Below are positions 54,872 through 63,940 of a stretch of 64,000 nt of DNA, piece by piece. A program made the position numbers and the translations under genes. The number at the start of each line of letters is the position of its first letter. Position 1 is the first letter of the stretch. Source of the stretch: JAVJSU01 sp040219275 (GTDB lineage Bacteria; Chloroflexota; Anaerolineae; Aggregatilineales; Phototrophicaceae); NCBI GenBank assembly GCA_040219275.1, contig JAVJSU010000100.1, forward strand, positions 94,336 through 158,335, in the 5' to 3' direction. Under the pieces are notes generated by a model, which saw only the letters and a program-made list of their open reading frames with translations, ran no database searches and was not told the DNA's origin.

Positions 54872-56749
54872 TTACCCCCGTTGTTCCAGATGTGCACCCG
54901 CCAACTGACCCCAATGTGTCGTCGGGAATTCCGTCCACAGATCAAAATAGCCTTGCCGTGCATTTAGACGATCCGATAGCATATCCAGACAGAACGCACG
55001 GAAATAGCGCGCCTCTACAGAAAGCGGTGTATCAGGATTGTTGCGTTCTTCGTTGTCCAGTACCGTTAATGCCGCAGATGGATCACGCTGAACAAACAGG
55101 AGCGCATAGGCGCTATCCGGTGGCGTAATCAAGCCCATCGGGAAAACAATAGCTTCCACGCCATTTGGTGGATCAACCGGCTCAGGCACATAAAATGTTG
55201 GGTCAGTTGGCGCAAATGCCCACCAACTCGCGCCCGTCAGGTTAAAATTCACCACCGTCCGATCCAATCGCCCGACTTCCGAAACCGTCAAAATTTCCGC
55301 TATCGGTAAATCAAGCGCCTCCAATTGCTCCTCCACGCCAAGATCACGCACAATCGGATTTTCAATGAACAACAGCGTCAACATCTGATCCATATTGCAC
55401 GCGCCATCCGGGTTATTCAGCAGGAGCGCGGCGCATACATTGAGCGCAGAAACATCATCGCCAATGCTGTTATTGACAAACGTTTCGACCTGTCCCTGTA
55501 GCCATTTATTACCATCCGTAAACGCCAGCATTTCCTCAATCTGATTGATGGCATCATCACGCTGATCATTCAGCAAATACATCATCGCCAGCGCCACATT
55601 CGCCCGATCAAATCCCCGTTCGGCAGGGTCGTCCGTCGCGTCGATCATCCCGCTAACCAGATTAATCCCCATCTCACCCGGATTGACGAACACAGGTTCC
55701 GCTTCTAAAAGATCACAGCCAATCGTATCCGTGTTGGTATATGCCGCATTTAAATCGGTGGATGGTCGATAGAAATTGGCATCCCAGCGCCAATCAATCG
55801 TCAATGTGGAATAACACTGCCAGCGTGATGAATCCAGCCGATATTGCTCCACCTGTATCGTGCTTGAATTATCAATCCGCGTAATCGACTCGCCGACCAG
55901 TATACGCTCCCCCGGCAGAATGAGGCTATTGACCTGATTCGCCCGCCAGCCATAGACTTCCAATCGCTGATTAATTTCACCGCGATCAATCAATAAACCC
56001 ATTTCGGTGCGTCCATCACCCGTCAAATCCGCCAATCGCCATAACGAAATACTACTCACGGTATCAAACGGTGCGGCGGGTAAATTTACCGCATACGCAG
56101 GTAAGTTGTAACCTCCGTCTTCCGCCCCCAGAATCAGCAGATGATCGTCATACAGGATGTCGTTTGGTGCACTTGCATTTGCCGGATAGCGCACATGAGC
56201 ATAAATATCGCCCGTTTCTGTACCATCAAGATTGATCGGTTGCGTTTCCACCATAAAGCCGTTAATCGTTAATTCCTGAAAACTGGTCGCAGAAACCCTA
56301 TTTTCGGAAAGTTGATCGATAATATACGGGCGCACGATGCCACGCATATCGACACTACCGCGTGGCGCATTGAGCATCGCGTTCAGGATGCGTTCCCGCT
56401 GAGTCGCGTCCGTCGGGGCATTCGGGAAGCGTTGATTCAGTTCATACTGTGTAAACCGCACCGCTTCGGGGGACATATCCTCGCCAGTCGCCAGCCGTTC
56501 AATCTGGCGCACCAGCAAATCAATCAACGTGTTTTGTTGCCACAGCCGCAACGCATATTGGCTGAGGAGCGCATTTTGAGGTGGCGTATTGTTGAGTAAA
56601 TCGGGCGGGCGCGGTGTGCTTGTAACGAAAATTTGTTGTGCTTGAAGCGGTACGCTCATCATCTGCGCGGAAAAAATCATCCCGAAGACGCAAATGACCA
56701 ACGCGACTGAGCTAAATATCCATAAACGCCTACGCTCTATCCTGAGCAT
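54872..56749 (-). CDS. large exported protein of unknown function
   Basis: 625 residues. A basic N-terminus (RIERRRLW) and a hydrophobic signal (~10-37, ending VPLQAQ) lead to a mature protein with a short Pro/Thr linker. No family is recognised. Three regions can be described. The first (~60-150) is helical. A beta-rich part (~155-350) contains DLTGDGRTEMGLLIDRGEINQRLEVYGWR, resembling FG-GAP/VCBS-type repeats. A helical C-terminus (~390-625) has tetratricopeptide-like helices (RANVALAMMYLLNDQRDDAINQIEEMLAF, ARYFRAFCLDMLSDRLNARQGYFDLW). The architecture suggests a scaffold or binding protein outside the membrane. Confidence 0.72.
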   Translation of the reverse strand: MLRIERRRLWIFSSVALVICVFGMIFSAQMMSVPLQAQQIFVTSTPRPPDLLNNTPPQNALLSQYALRLWQQNTLIDLLVRQIERLATGEDMSPEAVRFTQYELNQRFPNAPTDATQRERILNAMLNAPRGSVDMRGIVRPYIIDQLSENRVSATSFQELTINGFMVETQPINLDGTETGDIYAHVRYPANASAPNDILYDDHLLILGAEDGGYNLPAYAVNLPAAPFDTVSSISLWRLADLTGDGRTEMGLLIDRGEINQRLEVYGWRANQVNSLILPGERILVGESITRIDNSSTIQVEQYRLDSSRWQCYSTLTIDWRWDANFYRPSTDLNAAYTNTDTIGCDLLEAEPVFVNPGEMGINLVSGMIDATDDPAERGFDRANVALAMMYLLNDQRDDAINQIEEMLAFTDGNKWLQGQVETFVNNSIGDDVSALNVCAALLLNNPDGACNMDQMLTLLFIENPIVRDLGVEEQLEALDLPIAEILTVSEVGRLDRTVVNFNLTGASWWAFAPTDPTFYVPEPVDPPNGVEAIVFPMGLITPPDSAYALLFVQRDPSAALTVLDNEERNNPDTPLSVEARYFRAFCLDMLSDRLNARQGYFDLWTEFPTTHWGQLAGAHLEQRG

Positions 56750-56884
56750 TACGCCCCCCTCTTAAAAATTATTGAAAATGCTAACCTGACTAACACGCAT
56801 GATTTTACCGCGTTTGTGCAGTCGGGAAAACAACACCAAGGCTTTTACGATATTTGATGGGGGAGTCGGCGTGCAAACGGAATC

Positions 56885-56926
56885 AAAAAACGGGCTGTCC
56901 ACATCAATCTATGGAACAACCCGTTC
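56885..56926 (-). terminator. intrinsic terminator of the HEAT-membrane gene
   Basis: AACGGGCTGTCCA (56889-56901) and TGGAACAACCCGTT (56912-56925) pair with one bulge and one mismatch. On the minus strand the stem is followed by TTTT. It lies ~20 bases after the stop at 56948. Confidence 0.75.
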
Positions 56927-56947
56927 ATTTTTGTACGGCATTTGTGC

Positions 56948-58297
56948 TTAAAAGTCCTGTTTTGCAGGCATCGTCAACATGGCGAGGAAGGGGATAAAAA
57001 TAATCGCCAGCATTCCAGCCAGAGTTATCCAGAAACCAAATCCGATCAAATCTGCGGCGTTAACAATATCGAGTTGACCAAAGGACGCAATATCCGCATC
57101 TGTTGGCGTGATTTCGTTGATGGCGCTGGTATAAAAGTAGGCAAGCGGGATGATCCCGAGTATGCCTGCGATAATGCCGAAAATCCAATAGGACATTTTG
57201 CTATTCATTAGCAACAAAATTCCCATGATGATCGCGATGACCGCCATAATTGGGATGAGCACCAGCGTATAGTCGAGTGGGGCAGGTTCATAAGCGAGGC
57301 TAGGATCATCAAATTCGGACGTGTCTAGTCCACCAAACATCGCGTCCACAAACGTATCGAATCCCATGACTGCAAGAATATCTTGAGCGCCGATACTCAC
57401 TAATGTGGTATCTAAGCCGTTGAATTCAAAGTTCAAACCATTGAATGCGTCAATCAAGGCTTGTACTTCAGGCGTGGTACCCCCTGCATCAGCTAGTGCC
57501 TCAAATTGGGATTGTGCATCGTCTAGTTGCTCGCCCAGTGTCGTAATTTCGCCATTCTCGCCTTCCGTCGGAACAGAGGTAAAGTCAATCCATGTAAACA
57601 GGAAAAATCCGAGCAAGACAATCACACCCGCCATCAGCATGGTATAGGCAAAAATAATCTGGATGCCGGAGCGTTTTGCACTCCCACCAGCACGCCGTTT
57701 ATTCAGTTGATCTGCATTCGGTCCGATGCTTTTGACGGCTTCGCGCCCATCCATCCCTGTCAAGGTGGAGGCAAGGCTGATCGTGAAAGTGTCGTACATC
57801 AGATGCGGGTCAGTATACAGGGCTTTCTCTAAGGCTTTCAGCGCCCGTTGATTATCGCCCCGCATGTTCATGTCCATCGCTTGCTGAACCAGCCCCTTTG
57901 CACGTTCTTTGTCTACCGCAGAGACGCGCAACTCCGACGGAAGGGGCGAGGCATCCGCATCTGCGTAAACATCTTCTTCAGGGTCATCCGCATACAGACC
58001 GTCGCTACTGTCGCTATAAAGGTCAGAATACGAGGTTGCCGCAGGTTCCGGTTGGCGTGCTTTGGGTGCAGTGCGAGAGCCACCCCCGCTTGATGATTGT
58101 GCAGGTGCATTTTTACGGATGAATATACCTGCTTTGCGGGCAAGCTCACGGACTTCTTCATCTTCATCGTCCCGATAGACCTCCGCGAGATACGGCAGGG
58201 CTTCTGCATCTTTGGATTTTCCCAGTTGCATTACCCCCCGTTTACGTACCTCCGGGTCGGGGTCAATCAGCATATCAATCAAATCTTCTGAAATCAT
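56948..58297 (-). CDS. HEAT-repeat plus multi-helix membrane protein (paralogue A)
   Basis: 449 residues. The N-terminal ~55 residues form one HEAT unit (LIDMLIDPDPEVRKRGVMQLGKSKDAEALPYLAEVYRDDEDEEVRELARKAG). A disordered acidic segment (SYSDLYSDSSDGLYADDPEEDVYADADAS) and a helical segment AKGLVQQAMDMNMRGDNQRALKALEKAL that looks like a TPR follow. About five membrane helices complete it, the first at ~212-235 (GIQIIFAYTMLMAGVIVLLGFFLFTW) and a group after ~350. The downstream gene on the same strand (58383-59387) has the same plan, so the two are duplicates. Function unknown; perhaps a membrane scaffold. Confidence 0.75.
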   Translation of the reverse strand: MISEDLIDMLIDPDPEVRKRGVMQLGKSKDAEALPYLAEVYRDDEDEEVRELARKAGIFIRKNAPAQSSSGGGSRTAPKARQPEPAATSYSDLYSDSSDGLYADDPEEDVYADADASPLPSELRVSAVDKERAKGLVQQAMDMNMRGDNQRALKALEKALYTDPHLMYDTFTISLASTLTGMDGREAVKSIGPNADQLNKRRAGGSAKRSGIQIIFAYTMLMAGVIVLLGFFLFTWIDFTSVPTEGENGEITTLGEQLDDAQSQFEALADAGGTTPEVQALIDAFNGLNFEFNGLDTTLVSIGAQDILAVMGFDTFVDAMFGGLDTSEFDDPSLAYEPAPLDYTLVLIPIMAVIAIIMGILLLMNSKMSYWIFGIIAGILGIIPLAYFYTSAINEITPTDADIASFGQLDIVNAADLIGFGFWITLAGMLAIIFIPFLAMLTMPAKQDF

Positions 58298-58382
58298 AAG
58301 TGTCTATCTCGTGTGATCCAATGTGTGCCTACCAGTATACTCAACCTATGTTCTTAACAACACAAAATGACTTAAATGTACC

Positions 58383-59387
58383 TTAGATAAACATACTTGA
58401 TAGAATTTGTGTGATAATCTGCGCCGCGATGGATCCAGCAATAAATGCCCCGATAGCCTGCCATGTGCCGATAAAATAATGTCTGCTAATCATCCGCCCG
58501 AAATACCAGAACACGCCGATAAATGCCACTGCTGAGCCACAACACAATGTCACAAAGAGACTCCCAAAACCATCGGGTACGGTGGTTGTCGTCGTTGTCG
58601 TTGTGGCGCTTATATCCGGCATCGCGGCGAATGTTGCAGAAACAAAGAATAGCGTTAATCCATAGATAGCTACCGTTAACACGCCATTGGCAATCGCAAA
58701 TTTGCGAATAAACGCGAACATATTGCCGATGCCTCCGAAGGAGTTCGTCGCCATGTAATGGATGATCCACGTTTGAATAACCAGCGTAATCAGTGCGAGT
58801 ACGGCGGTGATGCCGGAAATAATCGCCAATGCGCTGGTAGATTGCTCAAAAATATCGCGGATCTGTTGTGCTTCTTCGGTGGTCGCTGTCGCGTAAAATT
58901 CTTCCAGCGTTGAATCTAAAGACTGTGCCAGCACTGTTGTGACAATAAACGTCCCTACCGCGACAATGACGAAATATAGGAACAGATCCGGCGCAATAGT
59001 CGCCCATGAATTTGCGCCGCCCTGCGCGGGTTGACGTTTCTGTTTATCAAGTGGGTTTGAAGAAGCTGAAGAAGAAGCAGGCGTATATTCGCGTTGTGGT
59101 GCTTCTTCGCGTAATGGAGTCGCATATAAACCCGCCATCGGATCATACGCGTCTTCATCGTCATCAAGATCGGGCGCTTGTTGTTGCAAACTATGTCCCA
59201 TCTGCCGCAGTTTGATGCCCCCTTGACGTGCCATTTCCCGCACATCCGGGTCAGAATCAGTGCGATACACCTGTGCGAGATACTTCATTGCATCAGCATC
59301 ACCGGAATTGGTGATTGATCGAATCGCCTCTTTGCGAACTTCGGGATCGGGGTCTTTTAGTGAATCGAGCCATGCCTTACTAATCAT
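58383..59387 (-). CDS. HEAT-repeat plus membrane protein (paralogue B)
   Basis: 334 residues from ATG 59387, which follows CAGGAGCAATA; the open frame reaches 59462. One HEAT unit (DSLKDPDPEVRKEAIRSITNSGDADAMKYLAQVYRTDSDPDVREMARQG) is followed by a polar region containing DDDEDAYDPMAGLYATPL and then four or five membrane helices (from ~133: FLYFVIVAVGTFIVTTVLA). The motif (D/Y)DPMAGLYA resembles the Asp/Tyr motif of paralogue A (DSSDGLYADDPEE). It precedes that paralogue by 85 bases on the same strand. Both probably belong to one expression unit. No enzymatic motif is seen. Confidence 0.75.
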   Translation of the reverse strand: MISKAWLDSLKDPDPEVRKEAIRSITNSGDADAMKYLAQVYRTDSDPDVREMARQGGIKLRQMGHSLQQQAPDLDDDEDAYDPMAGLYATPLREEAPQREYTPASSSASSNPLDKQKRQPAQGGANSWATIAPDLFLYFVIVAVGTFIVTTVLAQSLDSTLEEFYATATTEEAQQIRDIFEQSTSALAIISGITAVLALITLVIQTWIIHYMATNSFGGIGNMFAFIRKFAIANGVLTVAIYGLTLFFVSATFAAMPDISATTTTTTTTVPDGFGSLFVTLCCGSAVAFIGVFWYFGRMISRHYFIGTWQAIGAFIAGSIAAQIITQILSSMFI

Positions 59388-59430
59388 TATTGCTCCTGTG
59401 GGTTGTATATTCCATATCTTACAACGGAAC

Positions 59431-60324
59431 TTATTTTGGCGTGTATAAAGTAAACACCGCAATCTCAGGACGGCAGTTAAAACGTAGGGTAAGCGTCACC
59501 ATACCGACACCTCGATTCACATAAAGGCGCATTTTATCCACATAAAACCAGCCTATATCATAACGCCGTCCGTGCTTTGGGGAGATAAGCGCACCCAAAA
59601 CAGGCACGCGCACCTGTCCCCCGTGCGTATGCCCCGATAGTTGAAGATCAAAGCGATCATACGGCGCGATGATGTCGGCAAAATCCGGCTCATGGGCAAG
59701 CATAATCGCACAACCATCCGCTGGTAATTGTTCCATCACCAGATCAAGCCGTGCCTTACGCGCCACCACATCATCCACGCCGGCGAAGTGCAACTTTTCG
59801 CCATTACGTTCCAGCGTATAGATCGTGTTGCTCAAATCACGAATGCCAGACTCTTTCCACAGGCGACGCAGACGATCTATCGCGTTCGGTCCGGAATAAT
59901 CGTGATTACCGGGGACGGCAACCACTCCAGCGCGTGCGCTAAGTTTGCTAAACAGCCGGATAAATTCATCATCGCCATACAGCACCCGCCGCGAGATAAA
60001 ATCCCCCGTAATGACGATCAAATCGGCATGTTGTTTCTGGACGATTTCCAGCAGACGGTCAAGCCGTTCAGGGGTCATCCATGTGTCGATGTGAATGTCA
60101 CTGATCTGCACAATGCGAAATTTCTCAAATGCCGGTGAGAGTGTCGGTAATGTGACGTGATGCCCGGTCACTTCCACCCAATCCGGTTCGATGTACCGCG
60201 CATAATAATAAATGAGTCCCAGGAGGACGGTCATAAAACTGATCAGGCGCTTCAGCAAATTGATCCACCCTTGTGTATCACGCTTGTTGTAATGAAAAAG
60301 CCACCTTGTGAGTATACTTTGCAC
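59431..60324 (-). CDS. membrane-anchored metallophosphoesterase
   Basis: About 297 residues from GTG 60324; the frame runs upstream through the coding region of the previous gene, so the true start lies at or after 60343. An N-terminal membrane segment (~23-44, LLKRLISFMTVLLGLIYYYA) anchors a catalytic domain with QISDIHID, VITGDFISRR, VPGNHDYSG, MLAHEPDF and LSGHTHGGQ. This is a complete dinuclear metal set of the calcineurin-like YkuE/YaeI type, which often acts on lipid phosphates (for example UDP-diacylglucosamine or undecaprenyl substrates). It follows the GT-C gene by ~19 bases in an operon. The translation start is uncertain. Confidence 0.85.
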   Translation of the reverse strand: MQSILTRWLFHYNKRDTQGWINLLKRLISFMTVLLGLIYYYARYIEPDWVEVTGHHVTLPTLSPAFEKFRIVQISDIHIDTWMTPERLDRLLEIVQKQHADLIVITGDFISRRVLYGDDEFIRLFSKLSARAGVVAVPGNHDYSGPNAIDRLRRLWKESGIRDLSNTIYTLERNGEKLHFAGVDDVVARKARLDLVMEQLPADGCAIMLAHEPDFADIIAPYDRFDLQLSGHTHGGQVRVPVLGALISPKHGRRYDIGWFYVDKMRLYVNRGVGMVTLTLRFNCRPEIAVFTLYTPK

Positions 60325-60343
60325 CTCGCGGACAGAGAATAGT

Positions 60344-61567
60344 TTATTCTTCGCGCTTATCGTAACGCCGGAAAACCATCTCATCCAATATTTCAGAGTA
60401 ACCAACTGTATGTATTTGCTCCAACGCCTCAAGCACAAAATCCGTCTCGCTACGATCATCCGGCAAAAACACCCAGATCGAAGGCGCATCATCCATTGTC
60501 TCGACAATCGCGTCCAGTTCATCTCGCGTGAACGTTCGCCATCCGACATCCACGCTAATGCCATGACTTAAGCGCGTCTCCGGCTGTCGATCCAGATAAC
60601 CAAGCCCACTTCGCGGATCAATTGCCATGATTGCGGGATCAGTCGGTTGCCGTAGCGCGTTGATCGCGCTGATTTCCGCCTGCCAATTCGGGTTGCGCCA
60701 CAGTAACAATGCCCCACCGATCACATAAACTGCCAGCGCGAAGTTCACAACCAGCTGATTTGCTTTGATATTCTCCGTCAATACCACCGCCAGCACGGGC
60801 ACGGTGACAGTGACCGCCGCAACAAAAATCGGAATTAGCAGATTCCGCCAGGACATCAGATCAAATAGAACTGGTGGAAAGACGACCAGCGCCGGAAGCA
60901 AAAATGCCAAACTGATTGCCGCGAAGATCACCCAGCGTCGCAACACATCCCTGCGCCACGCGATCACACCATGCAGAATCAACATCGGCAGGGCGACATG
61001 CGCGGTTAGCAACGCACCCGTCAGGAAAATAACGTAGAAAAACGCTTCATACCCGCGCTGATTCTTTTCCCAGCGCAGGAGCAACCACAGCGATGCAGAC
61101 GCAAAAAATAACAACAATCCGTAAAAGTTGACCACCAGCAAAATCGGCAACGCCAGCAACAGCGCAATCGCAAACGCGGGTGTAATCGGAAACGCGGGCA
61201 TGTAGCGCCGGATGATATGCACAATCGCGGGTAGGGCGAGACTCACACACAACACACTAAGCATCCGCACCGCCAGCAGAGAATCACCAAACAGCATGAC
61301 CCAGCCATCTAGGATTACGAAATACAACGGCGGGGTGTTTGTCTCCGGCAATCGTTCCAGCATATCGCCGACGTTGGCACGAATCCCGCGCAAACTATCT
61401 CGCGGCGCGACATCCCACATCTGCGCGCTGTCTTCCACAACCCATAAAGCCAAGCCTTCGTCATCGCTGACGGGTAAATCCGTCAATGACAGGAAAACCA
61501 GACACAACAAAAGCAGTACAGAAACCTGTACTGCCAGTATGAATCTTAGAAAGAGTGCTTTTGTCAT
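60344..61567 (-). CDS. GT-C family membrane glycosyltransferase (PMT/ArnT-like)
   Basis: 407 residues with about ten hydrophobic segments. The first loop after helix one contains LPVSDDEGLALW, in the position of the acidic DE/DD catalytic motif. A few residues later come LPETNTPPLYFVILDGWVMLFGDSLLAVRMLSVL, the pattern typical of PMT_2/GT39-type glycosyltransferases, with TPP where HPP is usual. These transfer sugars from polyprenyl-phosphate donors. The C-terminal soluble part (~320-407) has LGYLDRQPETRLSHG and a DRSETDF loop. ATG 61567 overlaps the previous stop by one base (TAATG), so the start is firm. Likely acts on envelope glycans. Confidence 0.82.
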   Translation of the reverse strand: MTKALFLRFILAVQVSVLLLLCLVFLSLTDLPVSDDEGLALWVVEDSAQMWDVAPRDSLRGIRANVGDMLERLPETNTPPLYFVILDGWVMLFGDSLLAVRMLSVLCVSLALPAIVHIIRRYMPAFPITPAFAIALLLALPILLVVNFYGLLLFFASASLWLLLRWEKNQRGYEAFFYVIFLTGALLTAHVALPMLILHGVIAWRRDVLRRWVIFAAISLAFLLPALVVFPPVLFDLMSWRNLLIPIFVAAVTVTVPVLAVVLTENIKANQLVVNFALAVYVIGGALLLWRNPNWQAEISAINALRQPTDPAIMAIDPRSGLGYLDRQPETRLSHGISVDVGWRTFTRDELDAIVETMDDAPSIWVFLPDDRSETDFVLEALEQIHTVGYSEILDEMVFRRYDKREE

Positions 61568-62163
61568 TATTTCGCTGGTTTGGGTGGACGCTGATACATC
61601 CACCAGAAGGGTTTTTCAGGATAAGCCGGTTTGAGCGTCTCCGACCATACAAAATCTGCCGGACGCACATACCGCCTTAGTTTGCTATCTGTCCCGGCGA
61701 CTTTTTGCGTCAGTTCCGGCTCAATCGTGATGCCAAGTTCATCCATCGCAATCAGCAATTCTTGCACGGTGGTGCGCCGCAGAATTTCAGGATTGTAGTA
61801 ATTGGCACATTGGCGCTCACTGGATGCACACTCGTCGAAATATTGGCTCATCGCATCCAGCCGTGACAGCGCCTCGCGCACCATTTTCTCAGTAAAGTGA
61901 ACGCGCCACTCTTTGGCAATACTTTCCATGTGCGTTCGTGATTGATCCAATTTTTCCGCCTGGGCAGGTGTAAGTTGATCGCGCAGAGCTTCCAGCCGAC
62001 GCAGGCGCATCACCAGACCGCCAATCGTCAGGGCGGGCAACTTGCTAAAAAATCCGCCACCTGCCTTGCCATACAATTCACTTTCATGAATATACGGGAT
62101 CAACGATTCGGACATTGCCGACGCTTCTTTAAGGTCATTATCAATCGAATACTGTTCAGACAT
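61567..62163 (-). CDS. conserved-looking protein of unknown function
   Basis: 198 residues, no membrane segment. It is predicted mainly helical, with LTIGGLVMRLRRLEALRDQLTPAQAEKLDQSRTHMESIAKEWRVHFTEKMVREALSRLDAM, and has two cysteines (CASSERQC) followed by a C-terminal tryptophan-rich end (ADFVWSETLKPAYPEKPFWWMYQRPPKP). No family is recognised. Its stop overlaps the start of the glycosyltransferase gene by one base, so it is the first gene of that operon. An upstream AAGGAGAACG lies before its ATG. Confidence 0.7.
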   Translation of the reverse strand: MSEQYSIDNDLKEASAMSESLIPYIHESELYGKAGGGFFSKLPALTIGGLVMRLRRLEALRDQLTPAQAEKLDQSRTHMESIAKEWRVHFTEKMVREALSRLDAMSQYFDECASSERQCANYYNPEILRRTTVQELLIAMDELGITIEPELTQKVAGTDSKLRRYVRPADFVWSETLKPAYPEKPFWWMYQRPPKPAK

Positions 62164-62312
62164 TCTCGTTCTCCTTGTGTCGTCTATGCGAACGAAATTA
62201 TGTCTATTGTAACACTTTCATATCAGAATCTCGTGAGTTTGGAGGAGTAAATTATTGAACGTTTGTTTGATCCTATATGAGGAAGCATACCAGGACGTGG
62301 GTTTTAGGGTAG

Positions 62313-62333
62313 GGGCGAACTGCTAGTTCGCCC
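62313..62333. repeat. GGGCGAAC/GTTCGCCC palindrome
   Basis: GGGCGAACT (62313-62321) and AGTTCGCCC (62325-62333), perfect 9-bp stem with loop GCT, flanked by GTAGG on the left. It lies between OsmC and the operon upstream (same strand) and is a third member of the GTAGGGGCG-type family with 31683-31707 and 32785-32804. No U-tract. Confidence 0.55.
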
Positions 62334-62366
62334 TCATTGAAAGCATGTGTTTTTCGATGTCGCTTA

Positions 62367-62795
62367 TTATTCCGGCAACGTCTGCCCTTCGACGAAAAAG
62401 CTCGGCAACGAAATAATCCGCCTCACCGGACATTTCGTCGTGATGTCCTTCAACCGGATCAACTGATCTTCGTCAAGGTCGCCATGAAAGACGATATGCT
62501 CACGGATTTCATGGACAAACCGCTCATCACCATAATAACCGGGGTAATCTTTCGAATTATATTTTTCAACTTCCAGTTCAATATCCACGCCATCCAGACT
62601 CCAGCCCTTGCGCTGTGCATAGAGCTTCGCCGTCTGCGACATACATGAACCAAGCGCCGCGAGGAGCAATTCTTCTGGATTCATCGCAGAATCTGTGCCA
62701 TCGTCCGGCGGTAAATCTGCATGGATAACATGCCCGCGCCCCTCTGCACGGGTCACAAAGCCATCTTTTAAGCTCACCTTCACGCGATCAACCAT
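62367..62795 (-). CDS. OsmC-family peroxidase-like protein
   Basis: 142 residues from ATG 62795, which follows TGGAGGATT with nine-base spacing; the frame begins at 62810. The two catalytic cysteines of OsmC/Ohr thiol peroxidases are retained: Cys51 in ALGSCMSQT and Cys122 in TTKCPVRRI. The fold pattern (MNPEELLLAALGSC, ending SLPSFFVEGQTLPE) is standard. It probably reduces organic hydroperoxides using cellular thiols. Single gene. Confidence 0.93.
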   Translation of the reverse strand: MVDRVKVSLKDGFVTRAEGRGHVIHADLPPDDGTDSAMNPEELLLAALGSCMSQTAKLYAQRKGWSLDGVDIELEVEKYNSKDYPGYYGDERFVHEIREHIVFHGDLDEDQLIRLKDITTKCPVRRIISLPSFFVEGQTLPE

Positions 62796-62900
62796 TGAGT
62801 AATCCTCCATTTGCTCGTAAAAATCAAGTATTGCTTTATAGACAGCGGGAGCTTAATGAGTCTTACAGGACAATCGTCACTTTCCGCGTATATACTGTGA

Positions 62901-63884
62901 ATGACAACCATGAGAAAGATCATTTACACACAAATGACCCGAAATAGTGCCTTCTGGAAAGCCTTCAACAGCCTAACACATCCGCTGAGTATCGGCGCGG
63001 TGAGTTTAGTCCTGCTCAACGATCACCTCTTCCGCATCTACGCGCCCTCATGGTGGACGGGCAAACTCGGCGATTTTGCATGGCTGATCTTCGCCCCATT
63101 AATTTGCGCGCTGATTTTTGCGTGGCTCATCCCGCGCCGATTACCAGATCATAAGGCGTGGGTAGCTGGATCATCATTCGGTTTCATCGGCATCTGGTTC
63201 GCATTGGCGAAGACCGTTCCCACCGTGCAACACGCCACCAACACGGCATTGAGCGCCATTATCGGCTGGCAAACCTCCCTTCGCCTCGACCCGACAGACT
63301 TGTTCACGCTCCCCGCACTCTATATCGGCTGGTGGGTCTGGCAACGCGCACCGGACACCGCGCCAAATATGCGTCCTTATAGTTGGCTGGTCGTCGGTAT
63401 GGGCATCTTTGCAACTTTAGCAACCTCGCCAGGGTATGACTTTTACGATTATGGTGTAATTTGTGTATTTTCTGAAAACGAAAATGTTTATGCTTGGGGA
63501 GATGTTTACGCCGGAGGGTTTGCTAGCTCAGACGGCGGATTATCTTGGGCTGAGATCAACGCTGATTCCCCTGTTGGACAGCAAGTCGCTTGTCAGAGAA
63601 ACTTACGACCAATAACTTGGCAGTTGAACGCGGGGTCACTGTTATTTTCGTTCACCGATAGAACAAGTATCGACGTTTCGACGGATAATGGTGAAACATG
63701 GCAACAGGAATGGGACTTCTCATTCCTCACGGACGAGCGCCGAAAACTGTATTTTGACCATTTCGATCCAACTTTTACGGGTAAGTATTCCGTTGGTCCG
63801 TTTGATGCCGTTTTTGACGAAGCCAATCAACATTTGATCGTCGCTATGGGGCATGATGGGGTGCTAGTGGGTCAAATGGCATGA
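62901..63884 (+). CDS. membrane protein with C-terminal BNR-like region
   Basis: 327 residues. About four or five membrane helices come first (~28-42, ~58-80, ~88-110, ~135-150, ~160-178), with the odd charge-free stretch LGDFAWLIFAPLICALIFAWL. Beyond ~190 is a soluble part with BNR/sialidase-like motifs: GGFASSDGGLSWAEIN and SIDVSTDNGETWQQEWDFS. It ends abruptly after HDGVLVGQMA, where the next blade would be expected, so the reading frame may be truncated relative to its family. The start at 62901 lacks a clear Shine-Dalgarno; codon 12 (62934) is an alternative. Confidence 0.7.
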   Translation: MTTMRKIIYTQMTRNSAFWKAFNSLTHPLSIGAVSLVLLNDHLFRIYAPSWWTGKLGDFAWLIFAPLICALIFAWLIPRRLPDHKAWVAGSSFGFIGIWFALAKTVPTVQHATNTALSAIIGWQTSLRLDPTDLFTLPALYIGWWVWQRAPDTAPNMRPYSWLVVGMGIFATLATSPGYDFYDYGVICVFSENENVYAWGDVYAGGFASSDGGLSWAEINADSPVGQQVACQRNLRPITWQLNAGSLLFSFTDRTSIDVSTDNGETWQQEWDFSFLTDERRKLYFDHFDPTFTGKYSVGPFDAVFDEANQHLIVAMGHDGVLVGQMA

Positions 63885-63940
63885 AGAACGCCATTTGTTG
63901 AGCCGCTCAATCGGTCGGTGAGTGACTGCCGCAGAAGCTC

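Noticed and set aside
60325..60564. N-terminal extension of the phosphoesterase frame
   Set aside because: It lies inside the coding region of the upstream glycosyltransferase gene and reads as its shadow; the start is placed after that stop codon.
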